A stretch of DNA of 64,000 nt from Ancylomarina sp963977525 (GCA_963977525.1 CAXBPC010000001.1:238574-302573); one strand, 5' to 3'; shown: positions 27,313-36,870, numbered from the stretch's first letter. Notes: a model not told the origin generated them from the letters alone. Numbers and translations: made by a program.

Positions 27313-27814
27313 CTCTAACCTTCTTATTTACAATTCTAACTAATAAGCGAGCTTATCCTTATTGAATTAAGCTCGATATTTTGTGCAAATGTAGACCAAT
27401 TCAGCAATATAAAAAGTGGTAAGACAAGATTAAAAGGAATCTAGATAAAGATTAAATCGGCCCTCCTCTAATTCAAAGCAATTAAAACAACTCGATTCTA
27501 TTTTAAATTCCTAATAAGCAACAAGGAGGGTCATATCCTTAGCAAAGAGAACTCGACTTTTGCTTCATAAATAAGGATCTCCACATCCTAAACACCTATC
27601 ACTTAATATATTTAAACTAAAACAAGGCTTACGCCCTATAAATATTGACATGCCAAACTTTTAAATTGAACGTATGTTCATAAACATGCTGTATGACATG
27701 TTACAAATTCTTGATTTCGTGCTGCCAAAATCGAAGGATATATTACATATGCCTCGCAAACATCTAGATGTCTAGATATAAACATGACAGTATAGTATCA
27801 TAAAATATAATAGC
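27313..27814. other. 500-bp spacer upstream of gene remnants
   Basis: No coding frame of note. It contains the likely promoter of the minus-strand HAD gene near 27386. Two short GC-richer words GGCCCTCCTC (27463) and AAGGAGGGTC (27522) are roughly inverse to each other. The stretch leads into a decayed coding region, so it may itself be degraded sequence. Confidence 0.35.
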
Positions 27815-28189
27815 ATGACAAAATATTTAATAGTTGGAGGTGTAGCTGGTGTTGCAACAACTGCAGTACGTCATAAAAGAATAGACGAATCAGCAGAAAT
27901 TATCATGTTCGAAAGAGGTGAACATATCTCCTATGCCAATTGCGGTTTGCCCTACTATGTGGGTGGTGTAATTACCGAGAGAGAAAAGCTATTATTGCAA
28001 ACTCCCGAAAGCTTTAAAGCTCGGTTAAATGTTGAAGTCCGCGTTAAAAATGAAGTTATTAATATTGATACTGAGAACAAATAAGTAGAAGTTAGTGTCA
28101 TACTAAACAAGATTACCTATACAGAAACGTACGATAAGTTGATCGTTTCGCCAGATGCAGAGCCAATTTACAGTAGAATTAAGCGATAA
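27815..28189 (+). pseudogene. N-terminal fragment of a CoA-disulfide-reductase/NADH-oxidase family gene
   Basis: An 89-codon frame begins with the FAD-binding signature YLIVGGVAGVATTAVR and continues FERGEHISYANCGLPYYVGG, with the active-site Cys context of CoA-disulfide reductases. A TAA at 28082-28084 interrupts it, but the same frame continues with family-like sequence (TETYDKLIVSPDAEPI) to about 28168 before running into transposase-derived sequence and stopping at 28187-28189. About three quarters of a normal 450-550 residue enzyme is missing. It is a truncated, nonsense-mutated remnant. Confidence 0.8.
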
Positions 28190-28588
28190 ACACAAAATAA
28201 AAAGAGTATACGTCAAATCTATTGATAATTATTCGTCTAAATCATTAGCTCCGATTTTTGAAGAGCACATAAGTACAACAGCACAAATAATTACCGATAA
28301 ATGGAGAGGCTATGAACCCTTAAAAAAGAGCTATAATATTGAACAAAAATTAAGTGATGAAGGCAAAAACTTCAAGGAACTACATGTTGTAATAATGCAA
28401 TTGAAATCTTGGTTAGGGCTATACCAACACATACCTGAAAATGGTACATACAGGCTTACTTTCACGTGTTTTGTTTTAGAATAAATCGTTCACTGTTTAA
28501 ACAAAGAATTTTTCATAAAACATTAGATAGAATGGTTATAGCTAAACCAGTTTTTCAAAAACACATTAAACAGATGATAAGTGTCTAA
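28155..28588 (+). pseudogene. C-terminal remnant of an IS1595-family (ISXO2-like) transposase
   Basis: The frame from 28155 encodes VELSDKHKIKRVYVKSI, SSKSLAPIFEEHI, ITDKWRGYEPLKKSYNI, and GKNFKELHVVIMQLKSWL, typical of the DDE domain end of ISXO2-like transposases. A frameshift within the A run at about 28437-28441 moves the continuation into the next frame, which reads WYIQAYFHVFCFRINRSLF and on to a TAA at 28586-28588. The N-terminal half is absent. It joins the CoA-disulfide-reductase fragment at about 28166-28170, suggesting an old insertion or deletion event. Confidence 0.8.
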
Positions 28589-28650
28589 TTTAGTATTTTT
28601 TTTCTACAAGTTATTTGTATTAAAAATATAGCTATAAAGTTAATTTCATA

Positions 28651-28710
28651 AAAAATCTCTTTAGAATTTGAGGTTGTTTTCTATTAACCTCAAATTTTAA
28701 AGAGATTTTT
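28651..28710 (-). terminator. Long hairpin terminator after the cytochrome-like gene
   Basis: A 60-base inverted repeat with arms beginning AAAAATCTCTTT and ending AAAGAGATTTTT, and central AGGTT / AACCT. It lies 6 bp downstream of the minus-strand stop and is nearly symmetric, so it can act in both directions. Confidence 0.8.
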
Positions 28711-28716
28711 ATTGTC

Positions 28717-29109
28717 TTAATTATTTTTAGCTCCTTGAGTAATCCACTGCTCAAATAATTTAATTTCTTCTACAGATAAAAGTGATGACGTTGGCATTTG
28801 TTGAGCTGTACCAATACCATTTAACCTGTCCATTAATACGCTTGTGTCGGCATTTCCAGGTGTAACACCACCTATTTCAGATAATAAACCTTCATAAGCA
28901 ATACCACCTTCAACCGTGAAATTTGTAACTGTTTCTTCATCCGAGCTATGACAGCTAGTACAGCTTGCAGCTAATAGAGGTTGTATGTCAGTAGCGAATG
29001 AAATTTCTTTTACAGATACGATATCATCATCATCATTTGCACATTGAACAAATAGTAAGCCAGAAACAAGAATAATTGAAACTCTTTTTAATAAATTGAA
29101 TTTTGTCAT
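28717..29109 (-). CDS. Small cytochrome c-like lipoprotein
   Basis: 130 residues. The signal MTKFNLLKRVSIILVSGLLF is followed by a lipobox ending at Cys23 and an acidic linker. The mature part contains DIQPLLAASCTSCHSSD, with the single CXXCH haem motif, then NADTSVLMDRLNG and MPTSSLLSVEEIKLFEQWITQGA, where the Met and the C-terminal helix match the small 'planctomycete cytochrome c' type. Likely a periplasmic or outer-membrane electron carrier or just a haem-binding module. Confidence 0.8.
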   Translation of the reverse strand: MTKFNLLKRVSIILVSGLLFVQCANDDDDIVSVKEISFATDIQPLLAASCTSCHSSDEETVTNFTVEGGIAYEGLLSEIGGVTPGNADTSVLMDRLNGIGTAQQMPTSSLLSVEEIKLFEQWITQGAKNN

Positions 29110-29402
29110 AATAATAATAATAAATATTTATTTAGTTGCTCTGCAAACATCAAGAATATCTTAATAAAAAAGAGTGACTTTTATCATTATTCGAAAAAAG
29201 TTAAAGAGATGAAAACTAGACTACTAATAACTACTTAGAGTGGTTCTAAATATATACATGTTATTTTTAAGGGGATTTGTTTCCTAAATGGATAAATTTG
29301 TTGTGTTAAATATATTTTTAAAAGTTTGGTTGAAGTTAAACGAGTTATTCTTCGCTAACGTTTAATCTTGCAGTAGCAATTGCGTTTTCTTTAGAAGAAT
29401 TG

Positions 29403-29437
29403 TCAAAAAAAACCTCAAATGGTTAGCATTTGAGGTT
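29403..29437 (-). terminator. Terminator of the T9SS-secreted protein gene
   Basis: Perfect arms AACCTCAAATG (29411-29421) and CATTTGAGGTT (29427-29437), with an A run before it on the plus strand that becomes a T tract on the minus strand. Confidence 0.8.
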
Positions 29438-29454
29438 AAAACAAAAAATCGATA

Positions 29455-29480
29455 TTGATTTCCTGATATCAGGAAATCAA
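29455..29480. promoter_or_regulatory. 26-bp perfect palindrome
   Basis: The half-site TTGATTTCCTGAT is followed directly by its exact reverse complement, with no loop. It starts 10 bp past the stop of the T9SS protein gene. With no spacer it is a poor RNA hairpin and looks more like a protein-binding site or a cruciform; its role is unknown. Confidence 0.5.
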
Positions 29481-29490
29481 TGATCGTAAT

Positions 29491-32400
29491 CTAATTTATA
29501 ATTTGAATTTTGCTCGACATCACTTTACCATCCAATGTTACTCGAACAATATAAAGACCATTCTTCAGAGATTCAATTCGGATAATGTTATCCTCTAAAT
29601 TTCTATCTTTTTTTGAATATACTTTCTTCCCGGTGAGATCGAAAATTTCCAAACTAAAGTCTTGAGTTGAATTACCAAGTTGAAGTTTAAACGCACCACG
29701 GCAAGGATTAGGATAAATCTTCATCTCGCCTATCTCTTCCTGAATCGTTTCGATTCCAGTTGCAATTATTTCTACGTTTTCTATATTAGATTGAAAAGGA
29801 GAATCAAACATATACCCAATGATATAGACTCTATAAATTCCAGCGTCCTCTACAGATATATCATAATTGGCACTTCCCACAACTGGATTGTTATAGGTAT
29901 TATAAACTTCATCATTGATATAGATCTCAAACTTATCGTATCTAACCGGAATCTCTATTTGTAAATTTAATTTGTAATCATCGATAATCTCAAATCCATC
30001 AACTGAAGGAATCTTATCCTTCACCTCTACCTCTTTTTGGTTCGATTTAAACGGCTTTTGATCAATGTAAGCAATCACATAGGAATTGTAAATACCAGCT
30101 TCCTTAACAGTTATCTCATGACTAAAAGAGCCCAGATCTGGAGCTTGGATGGTTTCATTCAGATTGTCATTAATATAAATTTCGATATAGTCGCAAGCAG
30201 TCTTAACGTCCACATCCAGTTTAATAACGTGGTCTTTAATCTCTTTAAATTCCGAAACCACAGGAGTACTATTAATGACAGGGATGTCTACACTCCAAAC
30301 GCCTCTTCCATGAGTGGCAATTACCACTTGATCTCCTACAAAATGCATATCGTAAATCGAAACTGGAGGTAAATTACCACTTAACACATGCCATGATTCT
30401 CCATTGTCAATGGATTCAAACATACCTATTTCGGTGCCAGCCCAAATGGTATGAGGACTGTTTGGCATTACTAAAAGACAATGGGTAACCACATCAGGAA
30501 AACCATTGTTACTTTCTGTACTCGTTCCGAAACCTGAAATATCTTCCCAGTTTTGTCCCAGATCAATTGTTCTTAAAATTTTGGGTGACTTACCTGTTGA
30601 GAAAAGAAGATAGGCAGTGTTTGGCTCTGTAGGATGAGTCGCAATTCCACTTATATAGGCAGTCATGTTCCTTTCAGTATATTCATTCACAGCAGTGTAG
30701 GTTTCTCCTTCATCTTGCGAAACATGAATTTGGTAGCCACTATTCTTTTTCATTGCAGCTCCCGCCCATACAATTTTAGGATCAGCTTGGGATACTTCCA
30801 CATTGTGCACACTATAAACGGTCCCATTAGACCAATTGCTTTCAATATTTTTTATCGCCCAATTAGAACCAAAATCTGTGGATTTGTAAACCCCTGCACC
30901 TCCTATAGCGAATACAACATCAGGATGCAATTTTGAAGTTGAAAGTCGAGTAATAAAAGGTCCATCATCCTCAGTTATACCATTAACACCTGACCAGGAT
31001 TCTCCTCCATCTGTAGTTTTGTAAATCGCATTGTAATAAATACTTCCCAACAACTTTTTAGGATCTGTACCGTGCCACAGGCATTCGAAACCGTCTCCTC
31101 CTAAACGGAAGTAGTAGTTGGTTTTGGAAGACGCATCTTCACTTGCTGCCGACTGCCAAGTGCCATTATCCTGCATACCACCAATGTATTCATCAGCTTC
31201 AGGATTTTTAGCTACACCATAAAATTGAGTTGTAATGTAATTGTTTGGCTTTTGGTTAAAAATCGCACCATTATCCTCAGAAACTCCAATTCCACCGTCA
31301 TTCCCATTAATGATCCTAAAATTTTCATCATCCAATGGAATTATTGTTATGTTGTGATGATCGGGATGCAATCCAGGGATCTTAATTTTCCCCATACCAG
31401 CACCCTGGTTGTATCTGTTGCCTCCTCCGTAGTTACCATAAGCATCTGCAACACTAGTTGTAGTACCTCCAAAAACTTTAACTGTGCCGTATTTTACAAC
31501 AATTTTTGAATTTGGTAAATTTTCAGTATCCCAATTGGCTCCTGATGTTAATGTAGGCCAAATCATATAAAGGGCTTTATGTATGTGGCCTCCTGAAATG
31601 GAAATGTCTGCATCTGCAGCATTTGCATTGTATTCTACGGCATTAACATAAATGTATTCTCTCCCCAAATTACCATAATCATCAGCTGTACGAGTATACA
31701 AATTGAAAGCCCCATCTTTTTCCTGATCTCGGAAAGAAACCATCAACTGCCTGTTATTTTTTGTATCCCAAACCTGGAAAGGTACATCAACATAATTTTG
31801 GTAAGTATAATTTGATGCGGCAACACCAGAAGTTTCTTGATCGGGTACTGTGAAACGATGAGCTTTTTGTGAAAGACCTGTTCCAAAACGAATTTCTACT
31901 GATGTCCAATCGGTAGAAACCAGATTTGTGCCTTCCGTTGTGCTTAGACCTCCACTTAGATAGTTACCATCGAAACCGACGAAAGAAAGAAAATTAGTAT
32001 TCTCGGTATAAGCTGCCTTAACAGTCTCGTTCTCTGTCGCTATCTCATTTAAAGTAATTTTCCACATATTTACACCCGCTACAAACACTTCATTTTCGTT
32101 AAACGGATGAGCTGTAATCACATTGTCATAATCTCCTTGTCCTCCCAGATAATTCTCGTTGTTCGCATTATCGTCTTCATCCTTATAAGGATGCCAAACA
32201 GTGGCACTATTTCTGGATACATAAACGTATGATTCACTGTCTGAAACATTTATGCTTGTATAAACAACTTCTTTGTTTACTGGAGATACGGCAAGTTCAT
32301 ATCTGCCACCAACTATTAAGCCATCAGATGCCATCTCCCATGTGTGTCCTCCATCTAAAGTTCGGAGTATTCCCTTCGAATTTTCTCCAGCATATATGGT

Positions 32401-33237
32401 GTTTTCTTCGGAGGGATGTGCTGCTAAAACCTCAATCCCTGTAGAACTTATATAAACTTCTGTCCAGTCAGTCCCACCATTTATCGTTTTGAAAATACCC
32501 CGTTCTGTGGCGGCAATAACAATATCTGCATTAATTGGATTCACCCAAAGGCTATTCACATAACTAAATTTTTCATCGGTTGCGGTACTAATCATTTGAG
32601 CCCAACTTTCGCCACGATCCTCCGATTTCCATATCCCATTTCCAAAATTATTTGCACTTCCAGGAAAGCTCTCTCCAGTTCCGGCATAAATGATATTATG
32701 GTCGGATGGTGCCATAAAAAGGGCATTCACAGACAAGTTGGTGAGATTATTGGAAAGGTTAGTCCAATTATCTGCGCCATCAGTTGTTTTCCAAATTCCT
32801 CCACTAGCACTTCCTGCGTACCAGGTATTCTTGTCGCTTACATCAGGATCAATAATAATAGCACGAGTACGTCCCCCAACGTTGGCAGGTCCTCGCTGAA
32901 CAAAATTTAGAGATGCTTTGGTACTCTTTAATCTTGGGGCATTATCACGAGCTTTCTGAAGCTCCTTTGTTTTATAGTTCATCTCGTAATCCGATTCACT
33001 TTCCCCAATTCGAGTTGTGATATCTTTGAAATATTTGGTGAACATATTTGGCTTATTGGCTTTACTATAGCCCAGCTTTCTTTTGGCCTTCTTTTCTTTA
33101 AATTGTTTTTGCCAAAATTCTTCAGGCGTAAATTCTTTATCGGAAAATTGCTTTTCGGTTGATCGGGAATAATAACTGATAGAGATAACTGACAAAGTCA
33201 GGAAACTTACAGTAAGTAAGAGATAAAATTTCTTCAT
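29491..33237 (-). CDS. Large T9SS-secreted BNR/sortilin-like beta-propeller protein
   Basis: 1248 residues. A signal anchor (FYLLLTVSFLTLSVISISYY) is followed by a propeller region with recurring Asp-box/BNR repeats such as GGIWKTTDGADNWTN, GIWKSEDRGESWAQM, GIFKTINGGTDWTEV, GILRTLDGGHTWEM and AIYKTTDGGESWSGV, the pattern of VPS10/sortilin and xyloglucanase-like proteins. Two similar Ig-like segments follow (near 1000-1160), and the C-terminus from about residue 1173 is a type A T9SS sorting domain (IYPNPCRGAFKLQL ... GLYIVRVTLDGKVMSSKI). It would cross the outer membrane through the type IX system and be displayed or released. The substrate is unknown; no glycosidase catalytic pair was identified. 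Confidence 0.88.
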   Translation of the reverse strand: MKKFYLLLTVSFLTLSVISISYYSRSTEKQFSDKEFTPEEFWQKQFKEKKAKRKLGYSKANKPNMFTKYFKDITTRIGESESDYEMNYKTKELQKARDNAPRLKSTKASLNFVQRGPANVGGRTRAIIIDPDVSDKNTWYAGSASGGIWKTTDGADNWTNLSNNLTNLSVNALFMAPSDHNIIYAGTGESFPGSANNFGNGIWKSEDRGESWAQMISTATDEKFSYVNSLWVNPINADIVIAATERGIFKTINGGTDWTEVYISSTGIEVLAAHPSEENTIYAGENSKGILRTLDGGHTWEMASDGLIVGGRYELAVSPVNKEVVYTSINVSDSESYVYVSRNSATVWHPYKDEDDNANNENYLGGQGDYDNVITAHPFNENEVFVAGVNMWKITLNEIATENETVKAAYTENTNFLSFVGFDGNYLSGGLSTTEGTNLVSTDWTSVEIRFGTGLSQKAHRFTVPDQETSGVAASNYTYQNYVDVPFQVWDTKNNRQLMVSFRDQEKDGAFNLYTRTADDYGNLGREYIYVNAVEYNANAADADISISGGHIHKALYMIWPTLTSGANWDTENLPNSKIVVKYGTVKVFGGTTTSVADAYGNYGGGNRYNQGAGMGKIKIPGLHPDHHNITIIPLDDENFRIINGNDGGIGVSEDNGAIFNQKPNNYITTQFYGVAKNPEADEYIGGMQDNGTWQSAASEDASSKTNYYFRLGGDGFECLWHGTDPKKLLGSIYYNAIYKTTDGGESWSGVNGITEDDGPFITRLSTSKLHPDVVFAIGGAGVYKSTDFGSNWAIKNIESNWSNGTVYSVHNVEVSQADPKIVWAGAAMKKNSGYQIHVSQDEGETYTAVNEYTERNMTAYISGIATHPTEPNTAYLLFSTGKSPKILRTIDLGQNWEDISGFGTSTESNNGFPDVVTHCLLVMPNSPHTIWAGTEIGMFESIDNGESWHVLSGNLPPVSIYDMHFVGDQVVIATHGRGVWSVDIPVINSTPVVSEFKEIKDHVIKLDVDVKTACDYIEIYINDNLNETIQAPDLGSFSHEITVKEAGIYNSYVIAYIDQKPFKSNQKEVEVKDKIPSVDGFEIIDDYKLNLQIEIPVRYDKFEIYINDEVYNTYNNPVVGSANYDISVEDAGIYRVYIIGYMFDSPFQSNIENVEIIATGIETIQEEIGEMKIYPNPCRGAFKLQLGNSTQDFSLEIFDLTGKKVYSKKDRNLEDNIIRIESLKNGLYIVRVTLDGKVMSSKIQIIN

Positions 33238-33267
33238 GAAATTCTTAAAATTCGTTGGTTAAAATCT

Positions 33268-33699
33268 TTATTTAGTTTGGTCTTGGGTAACTTTTTTCTT
33301 TGATTGAAGGTCGAAAATATAGCTCGCTTTTCCTGTGTCTGTCCGATTTACGATATACCCTTTCTGTCGGGTTATCATCAACTGAGTATTATTATGCCAA
33401 GATATTTTGGCATTGGCAATTTTATCCTCAAAAATAATTTCACCCTGTTGGATATCATATACAAAAAACTCGATCAATTGGTTGGGATTGAGTACTGGTG
33501 CAGTAATCATCTTTTTACACAATGCATAACTCTTGTTTGAATTTAATTTGCATTCTACTTTTTCACCAAATTTTTCCTTAGCAATTTGTTGGTAGGTACT
33601 CTTAAGAAAAGATTCTTGCTGATTCAGTTTATTTGTAGATACACAGCCAGATAAAAGGAATAATAAAAATAACTGGACTAGAATATTTCTATGGATCAT
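33268..33699 (-). CDS. Small lipoprotein of unknown function
   Basis: 143 residues from ATG 33699, chosen because the protein then starts MIHRNILVQLFLLFLLSGC, a compact lipoprotein signal; an alternative in-frame start at 33726 adds nine residues. The mature part has VECKLNSNKSYALCKKM and later strands ISWHNNTQLMITRQKGYIVNRTDTGKASYIF. I do not recognise the family. It lies 30 bp upstream of the T9SS protein start and is probably co-transcribed with it. Confidence 0.65.
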   Translation of the reverse strand: MIHRNILVQLFLLFLLSGCVSTNKLNQQESFLKSTYQQIAKEKFGEKVECKLNSNKSYALCKKMITAPVLNPNQLIEFFVYDIQQGEIIFEDKIANAKISWHNNTQLMITRQKGYIVNRTDTGKASYIFDLQSKKKVTQDQTK

Positions 33700-34164
33700 A
33701 GAATATAAATTTATCATTAATAGCAATTAATGAATCATATGCCAAACGCTTTTATGATTCAGATTTAAAATCACTAAATGTAAACACATTTAATGATAAA
33801 TAAAATTTTTTTTTGTTCAATAATACTTATCATTTTTCAATTCCAGAAGTATAATCGTTAATTTTACCCTTGAGGTAGTTATAATGAGAAGGATAGATTT
33901 AATCTTATTAAGTCACAAGCCTAATAAAATAGGCGAAATTTTTGTTACAATGAACAATTATCTCTTTAAAATAAGTGAGAATTAAGTTAAAACATGATTT
34001 ATATTTTCCTATCAACTCGGCTGGCTCTTACAACTATAACAAAAATTAATTATGCTAAAAACATGACACTATTAAAATGATGAGAAGAGAATGCTTTTGA
34101 AAAAGGTTGACTCTCTTGAGGATTAATTGAAAACAGCTATGGACAATGGCGTTGGAATGATTGC

Positions 34165-34292
34165 TTGCCAAATCTCTGAACAAAGGGATTGAACCACAAC
34201 TTCAGCGTGTTGTCAAGGAGGCCCTTTCTCGTTTACCAGAAACAAAGAGAAAGATTACGCCACCTCCATTCTCAACGCCTGCACTTAAGAAG
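34165..34292 (+). pseudogene. Possible C-terminal remnant of an unrecognised gene
   Basis: A short open stretch reads KGIEPQLQRVVKEALSRLPE followed by TKRKITPPPFSTPALKK and a TAA, and is followed by a good terminator. Upstream, an ATG-led frame (MDNGVGMIACQISEQRD) runs into a stop in another phase, so a frameshift would be needed to join them. The product is not recognised. The presence of a terminator after it supports a once-functional gene. Confidence 0.3.
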
Positions 34293-34324
34293 TAATAAGC
34301 AAAGAGAATATTAATAGATTATAC

Positions 34325-34363
34325 AGCCGAGCTTGAAAAGTTTTTTTCAGGTTCGGCTTTTTT
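34325..34363 (+). terminator. Terminator after the decayed gene tail
   Basis: AGCCGA (34325-34330) pairs with TCGGCT (34353-34358) and inner bases CTTGAAAA / TTTTCAGG partly continue the stem, followed by a T tract. Confidence 0.7.
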
Positions 34364-34501
34364 ATTGATAATTTATGATTTTAAAATGGGACTTATAATA
34401 TTATAAGTACTTTTATTCAGTTTGATAAGCCCACTCATTGGAATAGCTCTTAAAACTTAGCCAGACCTATGCATATCTTCAAAATAGAGACAGAGTAAAT
34501 T

Positions 34502-34870
34502 ATGGAAAAAGAACATCTAGATAAAATAAGCTACAAAGGGAAAGACTACTATTGCTCTTTAGCATTTTCCTTACAATTGATTGGTGATAAATATAAGAGC
34601 TTAATTATTTTCCACCTTAAGGATGGTGGTATGCGCTCTGGAGAGTTGCAAAAAAGCATTACAGGTATCTCCAGTCGAATGTTTACTTATTCGATAAGAG
34701 GATTGGAAGAGGATAGCTTAGTTAAAAGAACCGCATACCCTGTGAGCCCTCCGAAGGTGGAGTATGAGTTAACCGAAAGTGGAAAATCATTGATCCCCAT
34801 CATCCTTGAAATCGATAAATGGGGACAGGATTTCGCGAAGGAGCATCATTTATACACTCCTTCAGAATAG
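34502..34870 (+). CDS. HxlR-family winged-helix regulator
   Basis: 122 residues with the HxlR layout: YYCSLAFSLQLIGDKYKSLIIFHLKDGGMRSGELQKSI (winged-helix start), then SSRMFTYSIRGLEEDSLVKRTAYPVSPPKVEYELTESGKSL. The cysteine at residue 20 lies where redox-sensing members carry one, though function is not proven. It is convergent with the MRJP-like lipoprotein and VOC genes; it might control these or unrelated targets. Confidence 0.88.
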   Translation: MEKEHLDKISYKGKDYYCSLAFSLQLIGDKYKSLIIFHLKDGGMRSGELQKSITGISSRMFTYSIRGLEEDSLVKRTAYPVSPPKVEYELTESGKSLIPIILEIDKWGQDFAKEHHLYTPSE

Positions 34871-34949
34871 TGAAGTTCGTATGAATGAGAATAGATTGCT
34901 TTCCCAACAACAATAGCATTAGGAAAACAATCACTAAATAACATTCTTT

Positions 34950-35996
34950 CTAATCTTCAAGTTTTATTTTATTGATAGAGAACATCAAATCAGAAACGCC
35001 ATTTTGGGTCTCGTTAATTCTCGAATTTGTAAAATATAAATAACCATTGAAAATGCTAAACGTATCTGCCCACTTAATTTTTTCTCCCTCGCAAAGTGTA
35101 TTGATTTTGCCATTAGGTGTCAGGTATTGAATTTTGTTATTTTCTAAATCAGCAAAATATAAGTTGCCCTTGTCATCAAAAATCATCCCATCAGGAGCAG
35201 CGGTCTTAATTACCATCTTTACGTCTGCTTCTATCTGTTCTTTATTACCATTAGTTATCAACTCAGTTGAGACTGAATACAGATTATACCCAGTTAAGCA
35301 ATGATAATATAAGCGATTCGTTTTGCTATTTAAGGCAATACCATCTGAATGAACTGTATTGTTCCATTTGACACCATTGATGGTCAAATGATCTGCTTCC
35401 GCTTTTGTTGAATAATGATTATCCAAAACCCTAAAACTTTTCTTAGTAGATAAGTTATATACTACCAACCCAGACTCACCAGAATCAGTCATATAAATAC
35501 AATTAGTTGTATCATCTATACGTAAATCATTAATATATGAATTAGGCTTATAGCTTTGCGCAGATAAAACATGAATGTCTTTTAAGCTATTGGTGTTTAA
35601 ATCAAAAACAAAGAGTCTAGGGGCACCTTTTACGCCTGCAAATAATGGATTTCGGGTATCTAAAACATACAAGTCATCCTTGTGAACCACCACCGATTGA
35701 ACGGCTACGAAAACAGAATCTGAAATTGAATCTCCAATAGACCAATTATTCCATTCCTTATTTGGATACGAAATTGATTTTCCATCAGTAGAAATTTCTA
35801 TTACCGAATTAGCAACGCCTTCCCTCCATCTGGGAAAATTTGCAAATACCCGTCCTGTATTGTTTACTGAGACTCCTGTAACTTGTTGCCCTTTAAATTG
35901 TGCGACTTCAACGATATCATTTTTATTCGACGAAGACTTTTTATCTACACAAGATTGCAATAAGATAACTGCTAATAATATAATCTGTATTCTCAT
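34950..35996 (-). CDS. Major-royal-jelly/yellow-family lipoprotein (SMP-30-like propeller)
   Basis: 348 residues with lipoprotein signal MRIQIILLAVILLQSC. The propeller begins VAQFKGQQVTGVSVNNTGRVFANFPRW and carries NDLRIDDTTNCIYMTDSGESGLVVYNL, WNNTVHSDGIALN, and APDGMIFDDKGNLYFADLENNKI, typical of the MRJP/yellow group of six-bladed propellers found in bacteria and insects. The enzymatic or binding activity is not established for bacterial members. Likely anchored in the periplasm. Confidence 0.8.
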   Translation of the reverse strand: MRIQIILLAVILLQSCVDKKSSSNKNDIVEVAQFKGQQVTGVSVNNTGRVFANFPRWREGVANSVIEISTDGKSISYPNKEWNNWSIGDSISDSVFVAVQSVVVHKDDLYVLDTRNPLFAGVKGAPRLFVFDLNTNSLKDIHVLSAQSYKPNSYINDLRIDDTTNCIYMTDSGESGLVVYNLSTKKSFRVLDNHYSTKAEADHLTINGVKWNNTVHSDGIALNSKTNRLYYHCLTGYNLYSVSTELITNGNKEQIEADVKMVIKTAAPDGMIFDDKGNLYFADLENNKIQYLTPNGKINTLCEGEKIKWADTFSIFNGYLYFTNSRINETQNGVSDLMFSINKIKLED

Positions 35997-36072
35997 AATA
36001 TGATCCTTTAAGGTTTAAGCTCATTTATACAATTACCTTGAATTCAAGGTAATTAAAATTTGAGTTAAAAAT

Positions 36073-36678
36073 TTATTTGTAGGCTCCATCGGAATAGTGC
36101 AGCTCATAAGAGTGCGAATAGATTTCGAAGACATTACCGAAAGGATCTTCCACATAGCACATGCGATAGGGCTTTTCGCCTGGATAATATTCACGTATTG
36201 GCATGCGTTGTTTCCCTCCTGCTGCAACAATCTTTTCAACCAGACCTTCCACATCAGGATCTTGAACTGAAAAATGGAACAAACCGGTACGGAAAGGTTC
36301 AAAACGAGGTTTTAAATCTTTGCTTTGCTTAAATTCAAACAGCTCAATCCCAATTCGGTCACCTGTTGATAAGTGCGCAATTCTGAACGTACCCCAACCC
36401 TTGCCAAAAACATCAATACACATCATACCGATAGCTGTTTCATTTTCCTCTTTCACCTCAGTGGGCGGCATAATCACATAAAAGCCCATCACTTCAGTAT
36501 AGAATTTTACGGCTTTTTCTAAATCAGGAACTGTTATCCCAATGTGTGAGAATGTTTTTGGATAAACCTGCTCTTTTACTTCCTTTTCATTTTTCATATT
36601 ACTCTTATTAATTTGACCCATACTACTTATTCCTGAAAGGAATAATAGGGTTCCGATTAAAAATGTTTTGATATCCAT
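36073..36678 (-). CDS. VOC-family (glyoxalase-like) secreted protein
   Basis: 201 residues. The start MDIKTFLIGTLLFLSGISSM gives a signal peptide, which is unusual for this family. The VOC domain runs from FSHIGITVPDLEKAVKFYTEVMGFYVI to PYRMCYVEDPFGNVFEIYSHSYEL, with metal-ligand candidates His47 and the C-terminal Glu of FEIYS. Likely periplasmic; substrate unknown. A -7 match on the minus strand (plus 36704-36711, CAAAGATA) lies 25 bp upstream. Confidence 0.8.
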   Translation of the reverse strand: MDIKTFLIGTLLFLSGISSMGQINKSNMKNEKEVKEQVYPKTFSHIGITVPDLEKAVKFYTEVMGFYVIMPPTEVKEENETAIGMMCIDVFGKGWGTFRIAHLSTGDRIGIELFEFKQSKDLKPRFEPFRTGLFHFSVQDPDVEGLVEKIVAAGGKQRMPIREYYPGEKPYRMCYVEDPFGNVFEIYSHSYELHYSDGAYK

Positions 36679-36870
36679 GTTGTCTTAACGATTAATTTCT
36701 CAACAAAGATAGATCTCAAAATACTGACTTCCTATAAGTTACATACATTGCCCTTAGTTACACGAATGTATATAATGCTAATTTCAAGTTCGTTTCTAAA
36801 GAAAATTAATTTTATTTTTTTGTTTAAATAGATAGTGAATGAAAGCTTCATATCTGCGGTGTATTAATAA

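Larger units (their letters stand above)
29110..29490. other. Spacer with short AT repeats and two dyads
   Basis: No gene seen. It begins with a short TAA/AAT microsatellite in the upstream region of the cytochrome gene (29110-29128) and ends with two dyads described separately. Confidence 0.4.
33727..34501. other. 775-bp spacer with a decayed coding tail
   Basis: Mostly AT-rich with no intact gene. Around 34165-34292 it holds a decayed coding tail and around 34325-34363 a terminator, both listed separately. Promoters for the lipoprotein gene and for the HxlR regulator should lie at its two ends, but no clear TAnnTTTG was found. Confidence 0.4.

Noticed and set aside
27430..27560. GGCCCTCCTC / AAGGAGGGTC as terminal repeats of an element
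   Set aside because: Only about 8 matching bases with a 50-bp gap; can arise by chance.
29110..29128. Short TAA/AAT microsatellite as a phase-variable promoter
   Set aside because: Only a few units long and in AT-rich DNA; no evidence of variation can be seen in one sequence.
29680..32910. Several 60-110 codon plus-strand frames inside the T9SS protein gene
   Set aside because: They are antisense to a clear protein with BNR repeats and a sorting domain, and show no features of their own.
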